From Nigrospora sphaerica (lineage: Eukaryota > Ascomycota > Sordariomycetes > Amphisphaeriales > Apiosporaceae): a DNA stretch of 64,000 nt. This document shows, one piece after another, positions 1 to 9,065 of this stretch (the stretch's first letter is position 1; each line of letters starts with the position of its first letter). The stretch covers positions 2,418,001 through 2,482,000 of the forward strand of contig JAGVVL010000001.1 in NCBI GenBank assembly GCA_018287875.1, read 5' to 3'. The translations under genes were made by a program, and so were the position numbers. Under the pieces are notes generated by a model that searched no databases, had not been told where the DNA came from, and saw only the letters and a program-made list of their open reading frames with translations.

Positions 1-396
1 GACTGCCCGCCTACCCGCCTGACTCTGCCACCACAAAAACACTATCAGACGGGACCCCCAGGTACGCCGACGGTTCCGAACCACGGGAAGGGTCTCTTCT
101 TTGGAAACGAGTCCCGTTCGTCACGGCCGGAAATTCCGGCCCTGGCAAAACGTTTCACGGGCAATGAATCGTCACGAGGGCGTGACCAATTTTTTCAGTC
201 ACTCCAACATGAAAATCGACGTCGAGTGTGCAAGCGTAAAGTCTGTGCCATTTGCCACGGGATACTCGAACACCCAACACGCACGCACGCAGTTCATACA
301 TTCGTTTCATTCGTTCAACCGCCTGAACACCGGCCAAGTCATTCAAATCGTAACATCCGGCCATGCCGAGGGTTTTCCGGGCTCCTTCGCCCCATT
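1..396. other. Intergenic, downstream of the small membrane protein gene
   Basis: No coding signal seen. The stretch lies 3' of the minus-strand gene ending at 397 and probably holds its 3' UTR. Overlapping short frames on both strands have no family resemblance. Confidence 0.5.
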
Positions 397-616
397 TCAG
401 GCCCGCAGCAAGCCCGCGGCGCCGCCGGCCGTCGTCGTGACGTAACGGCTGAGCCAGGCCACGGCGCAGCCCGTCGCCCAGAGGCCGGCCAGCAGCACGG
501 CCGCCGTGGCCAGCCCCACGACGACGAGGACGGGGTTTCGCAATTCAAAGGCCTCGGCGGCGTGCAGCCGCATCAGTTTCTTCTGCTTGCTGTGGTAGTA
601 CCAGCCGCCGCCGCCG

Positions 617-648
<32 letters not shown>

Positions 649-843
649 GCTGCCGCCGCCGCTGCTAGCCGGCCCGGCCCAGTAGTACGGCTGCTGCGGT
701 TTGTAGACGAGACGGTGCAGCCATGCGGGCAGGCGGCTGTCGGGATGCCCTCGCTGCGCGCTTTCGTACTCGCGCTGGTGGTGGTAGTGGTAGTCGACCA
801 GCCACAGAGACACCAAGAAGGTGACGAAGTTGATGGGCGTCAT
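397..843 (-). CDS. Small uncharacterised fungal membrane protein
   Basis: Single exon, 148 aa, function unknown. The protein opens with a hydrophobic segment (about residues 3-16, MTPINFVTFLVSLWLVD), then a basic, His/Tyr-rich stretch. A low-complexity linker follows (about 62-80) with a Gly run, eleven consecutive Asn and four Gly. Next comes a charged segment (HSKQKKLMRLHAAEAFELR), then a second strongly hydrophobic span (about 104-130) and a short tail. Two membrane segments are therefore likely. The Asn run is encoded by an (AAC)n microsatellite, so its length is probably variable between strains. The ATG at 843 is the first in frame and gives the N-terminal hydrophobic segment. I recall similar short two-segment proteins of unknown role in Sordariomycetes, but assign no function. 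Confidence 0.7.
616..649. repeat. (GTT)n trinucleotide microsatellite, coding
   Basis: Eleven GTT units on the plus strand, read as AAC (Asn) on the minus strand inside the small membrane protein. Flanked by GCC/CCG triplets encoding the Gly runs. Confidence 0.9.
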
Positions 844-2055
844 GATCAGCTAGCGCCAAACATATAAATCAGCAAGGCGTCCAATCAGCCGTCTCTACGT
901 CACGGTTCCGGGCTCCCTGTCTTTCCGGACCCGGGCAACGGCGGTAGCGTTATTGGCCCTCGCCGTCGCCCCAAATGTCAAACCTGGGTACCGCCCGCCT
1001 CGTGGCCGTGTACGCCGGGCAGAGCTACATGCTCTGCCAGCGCGTGAGGTCCTTCTCACGCACGCCCCACGGCCACGTCCCAAAACGTTGCAGGATTCTC
1101 ACGATGGGGATCGCCGGCTCACCTGGTACATAGTCAACCGCGTCGCATCGTTGGGGTCCTTTTCCGGACGGCCCGCGCCGGTCTGGTGCGAGATCGCTGT
1201 CGCCATCATGATAGTGGGGGTGGGGTCGCCGAGGTGCCTAGGTAGGGTAGGTAGACAAAACGAGCCCGGATACTAATGGGGAGCGGATGTGGTGGTAGTG
1301 GACGGCTGCGGTAAGCGGCCCGAGACGCTGCCGGTGAAAACGGATGGGGGAAGAGTCGGTCGGGAAAAGGGCGGCATCCTCAAGGGGGTATATGAATGTC
1401 GGGGGTTTTCTCTCCAGCTATGATGGGCACAGAATGCGTGCTGATCGGCAGGCACCCGGGGCGGCGGACATGACGTGTAGCCCTGACGGCTGAAGCCCCA
1501 GTCCGAACCGCCTACCGCCGCTTCAACACAGCCGCTGGGCTACGCTTCAGCCCAGCCTTCCCCTCTTGAAGCTCCGTGTCCATGGCATCCCACCTTTTCC
1601 CAGGGCGGCTTGAAGAGGAAAAGCCTCTTGTCATTGGCTTGATGGCCCAGACTGCAGGTTAACAACGGATCGGGTAGCAAGCACTGCATTCCATACGCGT
1701 AACTTCGCCTTCGCTGCGGTAGGACCAAGCCACATTGGGTTTGCACCGTGGCGGAGCACTCACTGCCCGGCGCTTCCAGCCGCAGTCGCTTTGCGAGCCA
1801 ACCTCCGATAGGCCCGTCCCGTATCTCGACCTTCGCCTGCAATCCTTTCGCCCGCTCCCGCCCTCTCTGTATCACTTGTCGAGCACATGGCATTTCCGTT
1901 CACGCATTTCAATCATCGGTCCACTAGGCACTGCCCGGGTCCATGATGGCTAGTGCCTTTGCTTTATTCTATCAGAATGCCCGCGACCAATAACCCCCCG
2001 AGTCTGTGGATCCATGTCTGCATGGCATTTTGCCAGTCCGTTCGCCTTCGCCATT
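844..2055. other. Intergenic, no gene recognised
   Basis: Contains the promoter side of the small membrane protein (next to 843) and the 3' side of HIS1 (next to 2056). A GGTAGGGTAGGTAG-like stretch sits near 1242-1255. No splice-consistent frame or family motif was found on either strand. Confidence 0.5.
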
Positions 2056-3274
2056 CTAATCGCATCGCGTGTTGGCGATTTGGAGCACCAGGATATCCGT
2101 GGCCCCCACCTTGGTCAGCTCGTCCATGACCGTAGCAATCTTCTTCCTCTCTACCATGACCGACACCGCCACCCAGCCCTCCTCGTCGAGCGTGGTGACA
2201 GTAGGAGCGCGCTTTCCGGGCGAAATCTTGGAAGCCGAGCTCAGGGCCGTGCGTTGAATGTTGTACTGGCACAGAACGAACTTCTGTGCCGTGATGACGC
2301 CGCGTATCCGGGACGCGATGAGATCGACCATCTCGGGGCTGCTGGGGGCTCGGGACTTGATCAGGATGGCGCTCGACTCGACCACCGTGTCAATGGCCAT
2401 GAGGCCGGCCGCTCTCATGGTCTCTCCGGACTCTGCGTTCGCACTCGAGATTAGCATGCCTGCGCCGCACCAGTGCGGGCTTCGGGTCGGGAAAGAACTC
2501 ACCAACGAGGTCCACAATGCCATCGGCGACGCCCAGGGCGCACGCGGCCTCAACGCTGCCGCTCAGCTCGATGATGTTGGTCCGAATCTTGCCGTTGGGG
2601 GCGTCGTTGGGGCTGAAGCCGGCCTCCAGTTCAAGGTTGGCAAAGTACCGCTCGGCCAGATGCACGAAGCTGGTTCCGATGTTCTTGCCGATCAGGTCCT
2701 TGGACGAAGCGTAGCCGCCCTTCTCGGGCACCTGGACCTGCAGCTTGCAGCCGCCAAAGCCGAGGTCCATAACTGTCTCGCAGCTAGAGCCGGCCGTCTT
2801 CAGCTTCTCCTCCTCGGGCGTGATTTCGCCCGAGAAGCGCCTTTGCCGGGCCACGGCACGGACGCCGGCATCGTGTTCCTGGACCTGGTCGAGGCCGGTG
2901 ATTCCAAGGTCGACCCGGCCTTCTCCGACGAAGGTGGGGATATCGGCGGCCGGCAGGAAGATTAAAGCAATGGGCAGGTTCTTGACCAGGGCGATGTCGA
3001 GTCGGTTCTCGCGGCGGAATTGGATGTCGGCTCCCTCGAGCAGGTTGAGCGCGGCGGCGTTCAGCCGGCCCTCTGGCCACACCCCATTAGCGCTGGCAAA
3101 GGCGAGGACGGAAAGGGCGCTTCTCACTCTTGGGCACGGCGAATAGCAGGCGGCCTTCCAAGCTGTTGCGAAAGAAGAAAAAAAATACGTTAGTCATGGG
3201 CGGCCCAGCAAGGATTGACCCACGCGCCATGGCTACGAAGGAAGGAGGGGCACCAACTGGTTAACCAAATCCAT
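2056..3274 (-). CDS. his1: ATP phosphoribosyltransferase, four exons
   Basis: First enzyme of histidine synthesis: condenses ATP and PRPP to phosphoribosyl-ATP, cytosolic. Exons on the minus strand: 3274-3237, 3162-3128, 3072-2503, 2432-2056; 1020 nt, 339 aa. The joined start reads MDLVNQL, and after the first junction LEGRLLFAVPKKGRL, the usual N terminus of eukaryotic HisG. Conserved blocks follow: RLDIALVKNLPIALIFLPAA, GRVDLGITGLDQV, then the PRPP-binding stretch VDLVESGETMRAAG (about 212-224), which is restored exactly across intron 3. The C-terminal 100 residues form the ferredoxin-like regulatory domain for histidine feedback. Compared with the yeast enzyme there are about 27 extra residues between DQVQE and the DLGFGGCKLQVQV block. 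The intron 1 donor (GTAGCC at 3236) is chosen because it keeps the frame; a closer GTGCCC does not. A Gcn4-type site lies upstream. Confidence 0.93.
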
Positions 3275-4992
3275 GATGCCGAGGTCGGGTCTCTCAAGAA
3301 AGCAGGCGCGATCCAAGCAGTGTAAGACGGCGGCGACGAGCAGCGGTACAAGCAAAACCCAGCACTGGGACGACGGGAAGGGTTATACGAGGATGCAGCA
3401 AGGGAGACGTCGCAATGTTTTGGGCTACAAATTTTGTGCTAAGGTAGGCAGCTAATGACGAACTTGCGGTCGGGTGCGACCGAGTCCGCGTCTCGCAAAC
3501 CCCACGTTCCTTTATCGGAGACTTTACTGGCATGGAATTGAGTCAATCAGCAGCCTCATCCCACCGATGGCGGGGCACCAACAGCTAGCCGTTGGGTCTC
3601 TTAAAAGAGGAAAGGCCAGGTACAGAATGACGGAAGCGAACCGCCCGGCTTTCCCGTCCCATACACAGCAGGTAGAGAGACCCGCCTGGCAGAGGCGCAA
3701 GGTAATTCGTTCCGCCGTAATGACGACCTTGCTAAGTTGCCGGTCCGTCGAGGTCGGTACCACTTGTAAACATGCTGGCCGTATCAGGCAAGGTAGTAGT
3801 GACTAACCCATGCACTTGCGATTATCTATTCCCCTCCCGCGGTGGCATATTCAGATCTGGAACCCGGTTCCTTCGGGTTTAGTTGTAGATCCGGATCCAG
3901 TGTATGCAATGCTGAGGTTGCGCCTGGGGTATTCGAACCCGACGAGCTGGTTCGGAAGGCTGTTTCGGTCCTACTTTGACAGCACTGCGATCCAAGCAGG
4001 CACTTGTCGGTGCAGCTTTGTTCAGGACATTTGTATCCGCCGGAGCACAGAGGTGTGTACCTACCTACTCCAGGTGGAGGAGCCCTCGGGTCCGCAGAAT
4101 GCCAACCGGGTAGGGCTGATGGACTGGACGTGATATTCGTCCTTCCCGTACCTGCGCGCATATGTCCAGTAAGCAGCATTCGGCGTACTTTAAAGTATAC
4201 TTTACTTACACACTTGGCAGTGAGGTTCCATGTACTGTGTAAAGTACCTCGCCCTTGAGGGTCTCTCATGTCTTCCCCACCAGGACTAGGTAGACCTTCT
4301 CTTCTCGCCTTCCATACTCAGTACTTCGGCAACGACAACCGACCCCTCTAAATCCCAGCGCTGGCTCGTTCGGGACGGGGCAGAATGAACATCAGTCGTG
4401 GAATCCATCGATACGCAAAGGCTCAGATGGAGAACCCTCCGCTCCCAAACCGGATGTATCCATAACCCACGCACGGCACTGCATCTGTCGGTGGCTCCTC
4501 AGCATTAAGTTCGGGACGGGCCAACCGTCTAATTCAGGAGCCGCCTACCCATTGCGAGACGTACCCGTCGCATCCGAAATTCCTCCCTGGCCGGCTGTCG
4601 AACCAACCCCGGTGGGTATGGTTGGCACACATTCATTACTCCGGTACCGACCTATGGAAGGCCCTGGAGCCTTTTCAAAGTTTCCTATCGTAAGCATCAC
4701 CGTTTCTTTCCGTCCCGCGTGCTGGGCGACGCGCAGCATTGCCTAGCCGGATTGATACGCATGCGCCAACTTGCCGACATCCATCCATCCATTCGTTCGC
4801 GAATCCGGCCCCCGCGCAACCCCCCAAAATCCAAGCCCCTGGGCCCGGCTTGCAGGAAATCCCCAGACTGAGACACCCCTAGCCCGGTGTGGACCGGTGA
4901 CAATTAAATACGTACGTAGAAGCCCCTGTTGGCGCGCCCAGACTGCCATGCTGGCCTAGGCATTCTGTCAGCGTGCCGTTTCCCGCGCTCTA
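3275..4992. other. Divergent promoter region, HIS1 / sugar transporter
   Basis: About 1.7 kb between divergently transcribed HIS1 and the transporter. It holds the Gcn4-type site at 3539-3545 and an imperfect stem-loop at 4199-4245 (arms ACTTTAC/TT/ACACA and TGTGTAAAGT). A GTACCTACCTA-like stretch lies near 4056. No gene recognised. Confidence 0.5.
3539..3545. promoter_or_regulatory. CPC1/Gcn4-type site TGAGTCA upstream of HIS1
   Basis: Perfect palindromic core TGAGTCA (TGACTCA on the other strand), 265 bp upstream of the HIS1 ATG. In fungi this is the binding site of the Gcn4/CPC1 bZIP activator that induces amino-acid genes on starvation, and histidine genes are classic targets. Placement fits; binding is inferred. 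Confidence 0.6.
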
Positions 4993-7067
4993 ATGGCCAC
5001 CTCGACCTTCTCAATTCACGCTCGATCAGGAGGTGAGCGACTGAGTCCAGGTTCTTCTCCAACACAGACCAACAGCGACTCGGACGCCCATCTCGACGTC
5101 CTACACCCCCTCGGCGACGGTCAGTTCCTCAACCACGACGCGACGGGCAACGCGCCACGACCCAGGCTCTCCACCCCCCTCGTCGAGGAGCAAGACGACG
5201 CCGACGCCATGGCGAAATGGGCGGGCCAGCCCTCCATCAAGGGCAGCTCCGAGATGGCGCGGATGCTCCTGCTGAACTTTTGCACCCTAGGCATCGTGTA
5301 GGTACAACGCCCGGGTCCCTCTCGCGCCGACGCGGAACTAACGCCCGTCAGCTTCACCTGGGGTGTGGAGATGACATACTGCAACCCCTACCTGCTGTCA
5401 CTCGGCCTGTCAAAGTCCAAGACGTCGCTGGTATGGATCGCGGGGCCTCTGTCGGGTCTCATAGTGCAGCCCATCGTTGGCGCCATGGCCGACGAGTCGC
5501 GGTCCCAATGGGGACGGCGGCGGCCCTTTATAGCCGGCGGGTCTGTCATTGTCGCCATCGCGCTGCTCGTTCTGGGCTTTACCAAGGAGATCGTATCCTA
5601 CTTCATCTCCGACGTGGAAGCCGCCAAGTCCTTCACCATTTTTCTAGCCGTTGTGTCCATCTACGTAGTGGACTTTTCCATCAACGCCGGTTCGTCTGTG
5701 GTCGTCTCTTCCCCCAGCTTCCGAGCGTGCTCCTAACTCGGCACAGTCATGTCGGCGTCACGGAGTCTTGTAGTTGACACTTTGCCCATCTCCAAACAGC
5801 AAGATGGAGCTGCCTGGGGTACGTCGCGGTGACCTGTCTGCCACGGTTCTCACTGACCCTCGTGCAGGGGGTAGAATAGGTTCCATCGGCCATCTGATCG
5901 GCTACGCTGCGGGGGCGGTCGACCTGGTCGCCCTGACCGGTAACTTCCTTGGCGACACGCAGTTCAAAAAACTCACCGTCATCGCCGCCCTGAGCATCCT
6001 GGCGACCTCGGCGGTCACGTGTTGGGCTGTAACCGAGAAAGTGTTGGTGGCCGTCAGACACGAGCCTCATGCAGCGAGCGGCGGCCTTTTCAAGGTCTTC
6101 GGACAGATTTGGCACACCATCACGCACCTGCCACCCCGCATCCAGGCCATCTGCTTCGTACAGTTCTGGGCTTGGATAGGCTGGTTCCCCTTTCTATTCT
6201 ACGGCACGACGTGGGTAGGTGAGACGTATTACCGGTACGACGTCCCGGCCGAGGCCAAGGGAGCGGACGCCCTCGGAGAAATGGGGCGCATCGGCAGCAC
6301 CGCCCTCGTCATCTACTCGTGCATCACCGCCTTGGGCTCCTGGTTGCTGCCCTTGGTGATTAGGAGTCCAGAAGACGAAAGCTTCACACCTCGGCCGCCG
6401 CAGAGTCTAGCATCTTTCGTCGAAGAGTTCAACAAGTACAAGCCCGATCTGCTGACGGCGTGGATGGTGGCGCACGGCCTGTTCGCCTGTGCCATGTACA
6501 TGGCGCCATTTGCCACCAGCTTCCGGTTTGCGACAGCGCTCATGTGCATATGTGGCCTGTAAGAGAAACCGGGTTGGCCCTATTTCCGGGCTGCATCGCT
6601 AACTGTTTTCCAGGCCATGGACCATCTCGATGTGGGCTCCGCCCACCTTCCTCGGCGTCGAGGTCAACAAGCTGAGCGGCGCCGTGGGCCCCGGGGCGCC
6701 CTATGAAAGACTCCCGACGGGAGCGGTAGAGATGGCGGAGCTCGACGGGCCGTCCAGTCCCCGTCTCGAACGAGGTCCCGACCACGCCGAGACTCCGGGC
6801 AAGGCCGAGTCCTCGGGCGAGCTGTCCGGCATCTACTTTGGCATCCTCAACATCTACACGACGCTACCCCAGTTCGTCGGGACCTTCATCAGCACCATCG
6901 TGTTCGCCATCCTCGAGCCCGGTAAGAGCCCTGAACTGGCCACCGACGCCCACCCCGACGAGCACCACAGCACCGACGGGCCCAACGCCATCGCCGTCTG
7001 CATGTTCATCGGCGCCATCAGCTCGACAGTGGCCATCTTTGCGACGAGGAAGCTCAAGTACTTGTAA
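4993..7067 (+). CDS. Sucrose / alpha-glucoside transporter (GPH-MFS), five exons
   Basis: Plasma-membrane proton-sugar symporter of the GPH/SUT type (relatives: plant sucrose carriers and S. pombe Sut1). Exons 4993-5297, 5352-5689, 5747-5818, 5868-6558, 6614-7067; 1860 nt, 619 aa. All four introns are 49-57 nt with frame-keeping GT-AG ends. The first 95 residues are hydrophilic and cytosolic. Twelve hydrophobic segments follow, the first around FTWGVEMTYCNPYLLSLGL. The loop between segments 2 and 3 carries GAMADESRSQWGRRRPF (about 145-161), the family's cytosolic Arg-rich signature. A later stretch VDFSINAV..RSLVVDTLP is also typical. A long hydrophilic loop (about 560) precedes the last two segments (FGILNIYTTLPQFVG and the final 25 residues). 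Substrate is inferred from family: sucrose or maltose-type sugars. Confidence 0.88.
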
Positions 7068-7575
7068 CGCGGGGGAGGGGGCTGAACGCTTGGACGTATC
7101 ACTACTAATTGTTTCGCCGTCTTTCACCAACTTGCGAAGAGGCGTGAGGCCCCACGGCAAGGTGTTTGGGATAGATGGTCTGCAGCTTGCCGTTTGGTCG
7201 TTGGTTGGCCCGGCGTACGAAGACTTGTTCTCTCAATGGGCGTATTTCTTGGCGTTGTAGACGTAGACCGGGAGCCGTAATCTGTATCTTGTCGCCAGAG
7301 ACTTGGATTAATTGCAAGTGTTATGTTCTTATGTATGAAAACCATGACTCAAATCTCACAGAATAACACACGCAGGTACACATAAGGTGCGAGCGGATGA
7401 GAGGGCAAGACCAAATAGACTAAAAGAGAAATACGAGAGTATAATATGTCATGGTAATATTAGGGGGGTGAGTAAAAGACTCGTGTGTGTGTGTGTGTGT
7501 GTGAGTACTTAAGACCAAAAAGGAAAAAAAAAAAGAAAACATCACCTGGTTAGGTAGGTAGATGCTGACCCGTTC
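7068..7575. other. 3' flank of transporter and tRNA, with (TG)n tract
   Basis: Between the transporter stop and the tRNA 3' end. A (GT)n dinucleotide tract spans about 7483-7503. An A-rich run (about 7517-7539) becomes T-rich on the minus strand and lies just past the tRNA. No gene recognised. Confidence 0.6.
7536..7539 (-). terminator. Pol III terminator for tRNA-Asn
   Basis: On the minus strand the first TTTT after the tRNA lies here, 37 nt past the 3' end, followed at once by an eleven-T run (7524-7534). T-runs of four or more terminate RNA polymerase III. Confidence 0.55.
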
Positions 7576-7661
7576 CTCCCCCACACAGACTCGAACTGTG
7601 AACCTCTTGATGTACCTGTGTAGATAACAGTCAAACGCGCTAACCATTGTGCCATGGAGGA
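7576..7661 (-). tRNA. tRNA-Asn (anticodon GTT) with 13-nt intron
   Basis: Full cloverleaf on the minus strand. Acceptor stem UCCUCCA / UGGGGGA gives seven pairs, one of them U-G. D arm GCAC-AAUGGUUA-GCGC has one A-C mismatch and carries A14, G18G19 and A21. Anticodon stem UUUGA/UCAAG, loop with GUU at 34-36. Variable loop of five; T arm CACAG-UUCGAGU-CUGUG is perfect; discriminator G. Removing a 13-nt intron at the standard 37/38 position leaves 73 nt. Internal A and B boxes are present. The anticodon assigns it to asparagine. Confidence 0.88.
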
Positions 7662-9065
7662 TTGTGGACTGGTCGTTGAAGATCGGCCCGTTATGCTTGT
7701 TATTCTATGCAGTAGAGGGTTGAGAAAGGGCTCGAGGGCGGGCGGGGGTGAAAGGAAGGAGGGCGACGGGCGGGCGGCCGGGCGAGTGCGTGTTGGCCGA
7801 AAGCGGGACGCGGGAAAAGGACAGCCAGGTCGGGGACGGCTTTCCGTCGGGCCCACGGCGACTCGAGGAAACCCAGGCCGGGGGCTAAACCGCCGGGCGC
7901 AGAGGATCGAGGACGCGCCGCGTGGGTGGTAATACGGGAGGGGATCAGGAGGGCACGACTGCCGGTCGACCTCGTTGCCCCCCGGCCCCCGTACTCGGGT
8001 GCGTATGGGTGCCGTTGGCCTGGCCGGCCATCCCTCCCGCGTCTCCGGCGTCCATCGATACACGTAGTTATAGGCCGCCGCGCTATCCGTGCATACCACG
8101 CAGCCGGTAGCTCTGCCGCGAGGGAAGTCCTGTCCGCGGTATACTGTAGCGTGTCGGGGGCCCGCCGCCCGTTGCTGTCCGGGCTCTCGAACAGGCTACA
8201 GACGATGATGAACGAGGTCGCGGGGACAGGGGAATGCAAGACGAAGCCCTTCGGCTGAATGGGAACGAAGGGGGTCAAGCTGGCTATAAACGAGCCGGAG
8301 CGTGGGATTGGACCGTGACTAAAACAAACCAGGTGACATCTCCATCATCCGCTGTGCCCCCGGTATTAGAACCAACCAAGACCAGCACGGCAACGACAGA
8401 CTGGCGGCATCTCATAGGCCTAGGCGATGCAGGGACACAAGGTCGGATATTTCAAACGGCCGAGAATCCTCACAGCGTAAGCACAGGCGGACGGACAGCA
8501 CTTGGCCCGCGCAAGCCAGCTAAGGAGAGGACAGGAGTTGCGAGGGAAGACGAAGCATCGCCTACACGGTAAGGTGGGATACGGCCGTCGCTGCTACAGT
8601 TATGCAAGCTGTTTCAAGCAAAGAAGTAGGAAACAGTGCTGAGGAAAGACACCCGGCATGTCTCGGAAGCGCCACCACAATTCAGCGGCGGCGAGCCTAC
8701 AAGCGCCGGGACCCAAAAAGTCACCAGCAGTCACGCTTCGGCAGCCAAGACGACCAGTATCGAATGTATTAGTGGTATTGTGGCGTTTCGTACGGAAATG
8801 CTGGAAATGTGATGATGAGTATGTATCCGGCCCCGACGTAGAAAGCTCGCTTCGTAAGGGTATCGAATATGAACCACAAACGAAAGAACCCAACGCCAAC
8901 TGCCCGCGCTCTGCCCTCGGCCCCGTCGCCAATCTGCACGCCTATCCTACCGCGTCGTGAATCCAGAAGCCAACGTGAGAAATGTCGTACCCTTCGCATC
9001 AATTTCGCCGGGTAGGTAAGCTCAGCCCCCCTCCCGCTCTCCTGGAAAACGAGTCTCGATGCTCT
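7662..9065. other. Intergenic, no gene recognised
   Basis: Lies upstream of the tRNA and downstream of the C2/MUN gene. Several GC-rich frames of up to 190 codons run through it on the minus strand, but they are Arg/Pro-rich, one crosses the tRNA, and none has a family motif or consistent splice signals. Confidence 0.5.

Noticed and set aside
3915..3935. TATTCGAACCCG as a minus-strand tRNA T arm
   Set aside because: The invariant G53-C61 pair is missing and no acceptor stem fits.
7542..8278. Overlapping minus-strand frames of 185-192 codons
   Set aside because: One crosses the tRNA gene; both are Arg/Pro-rich and lack homology or splice support.
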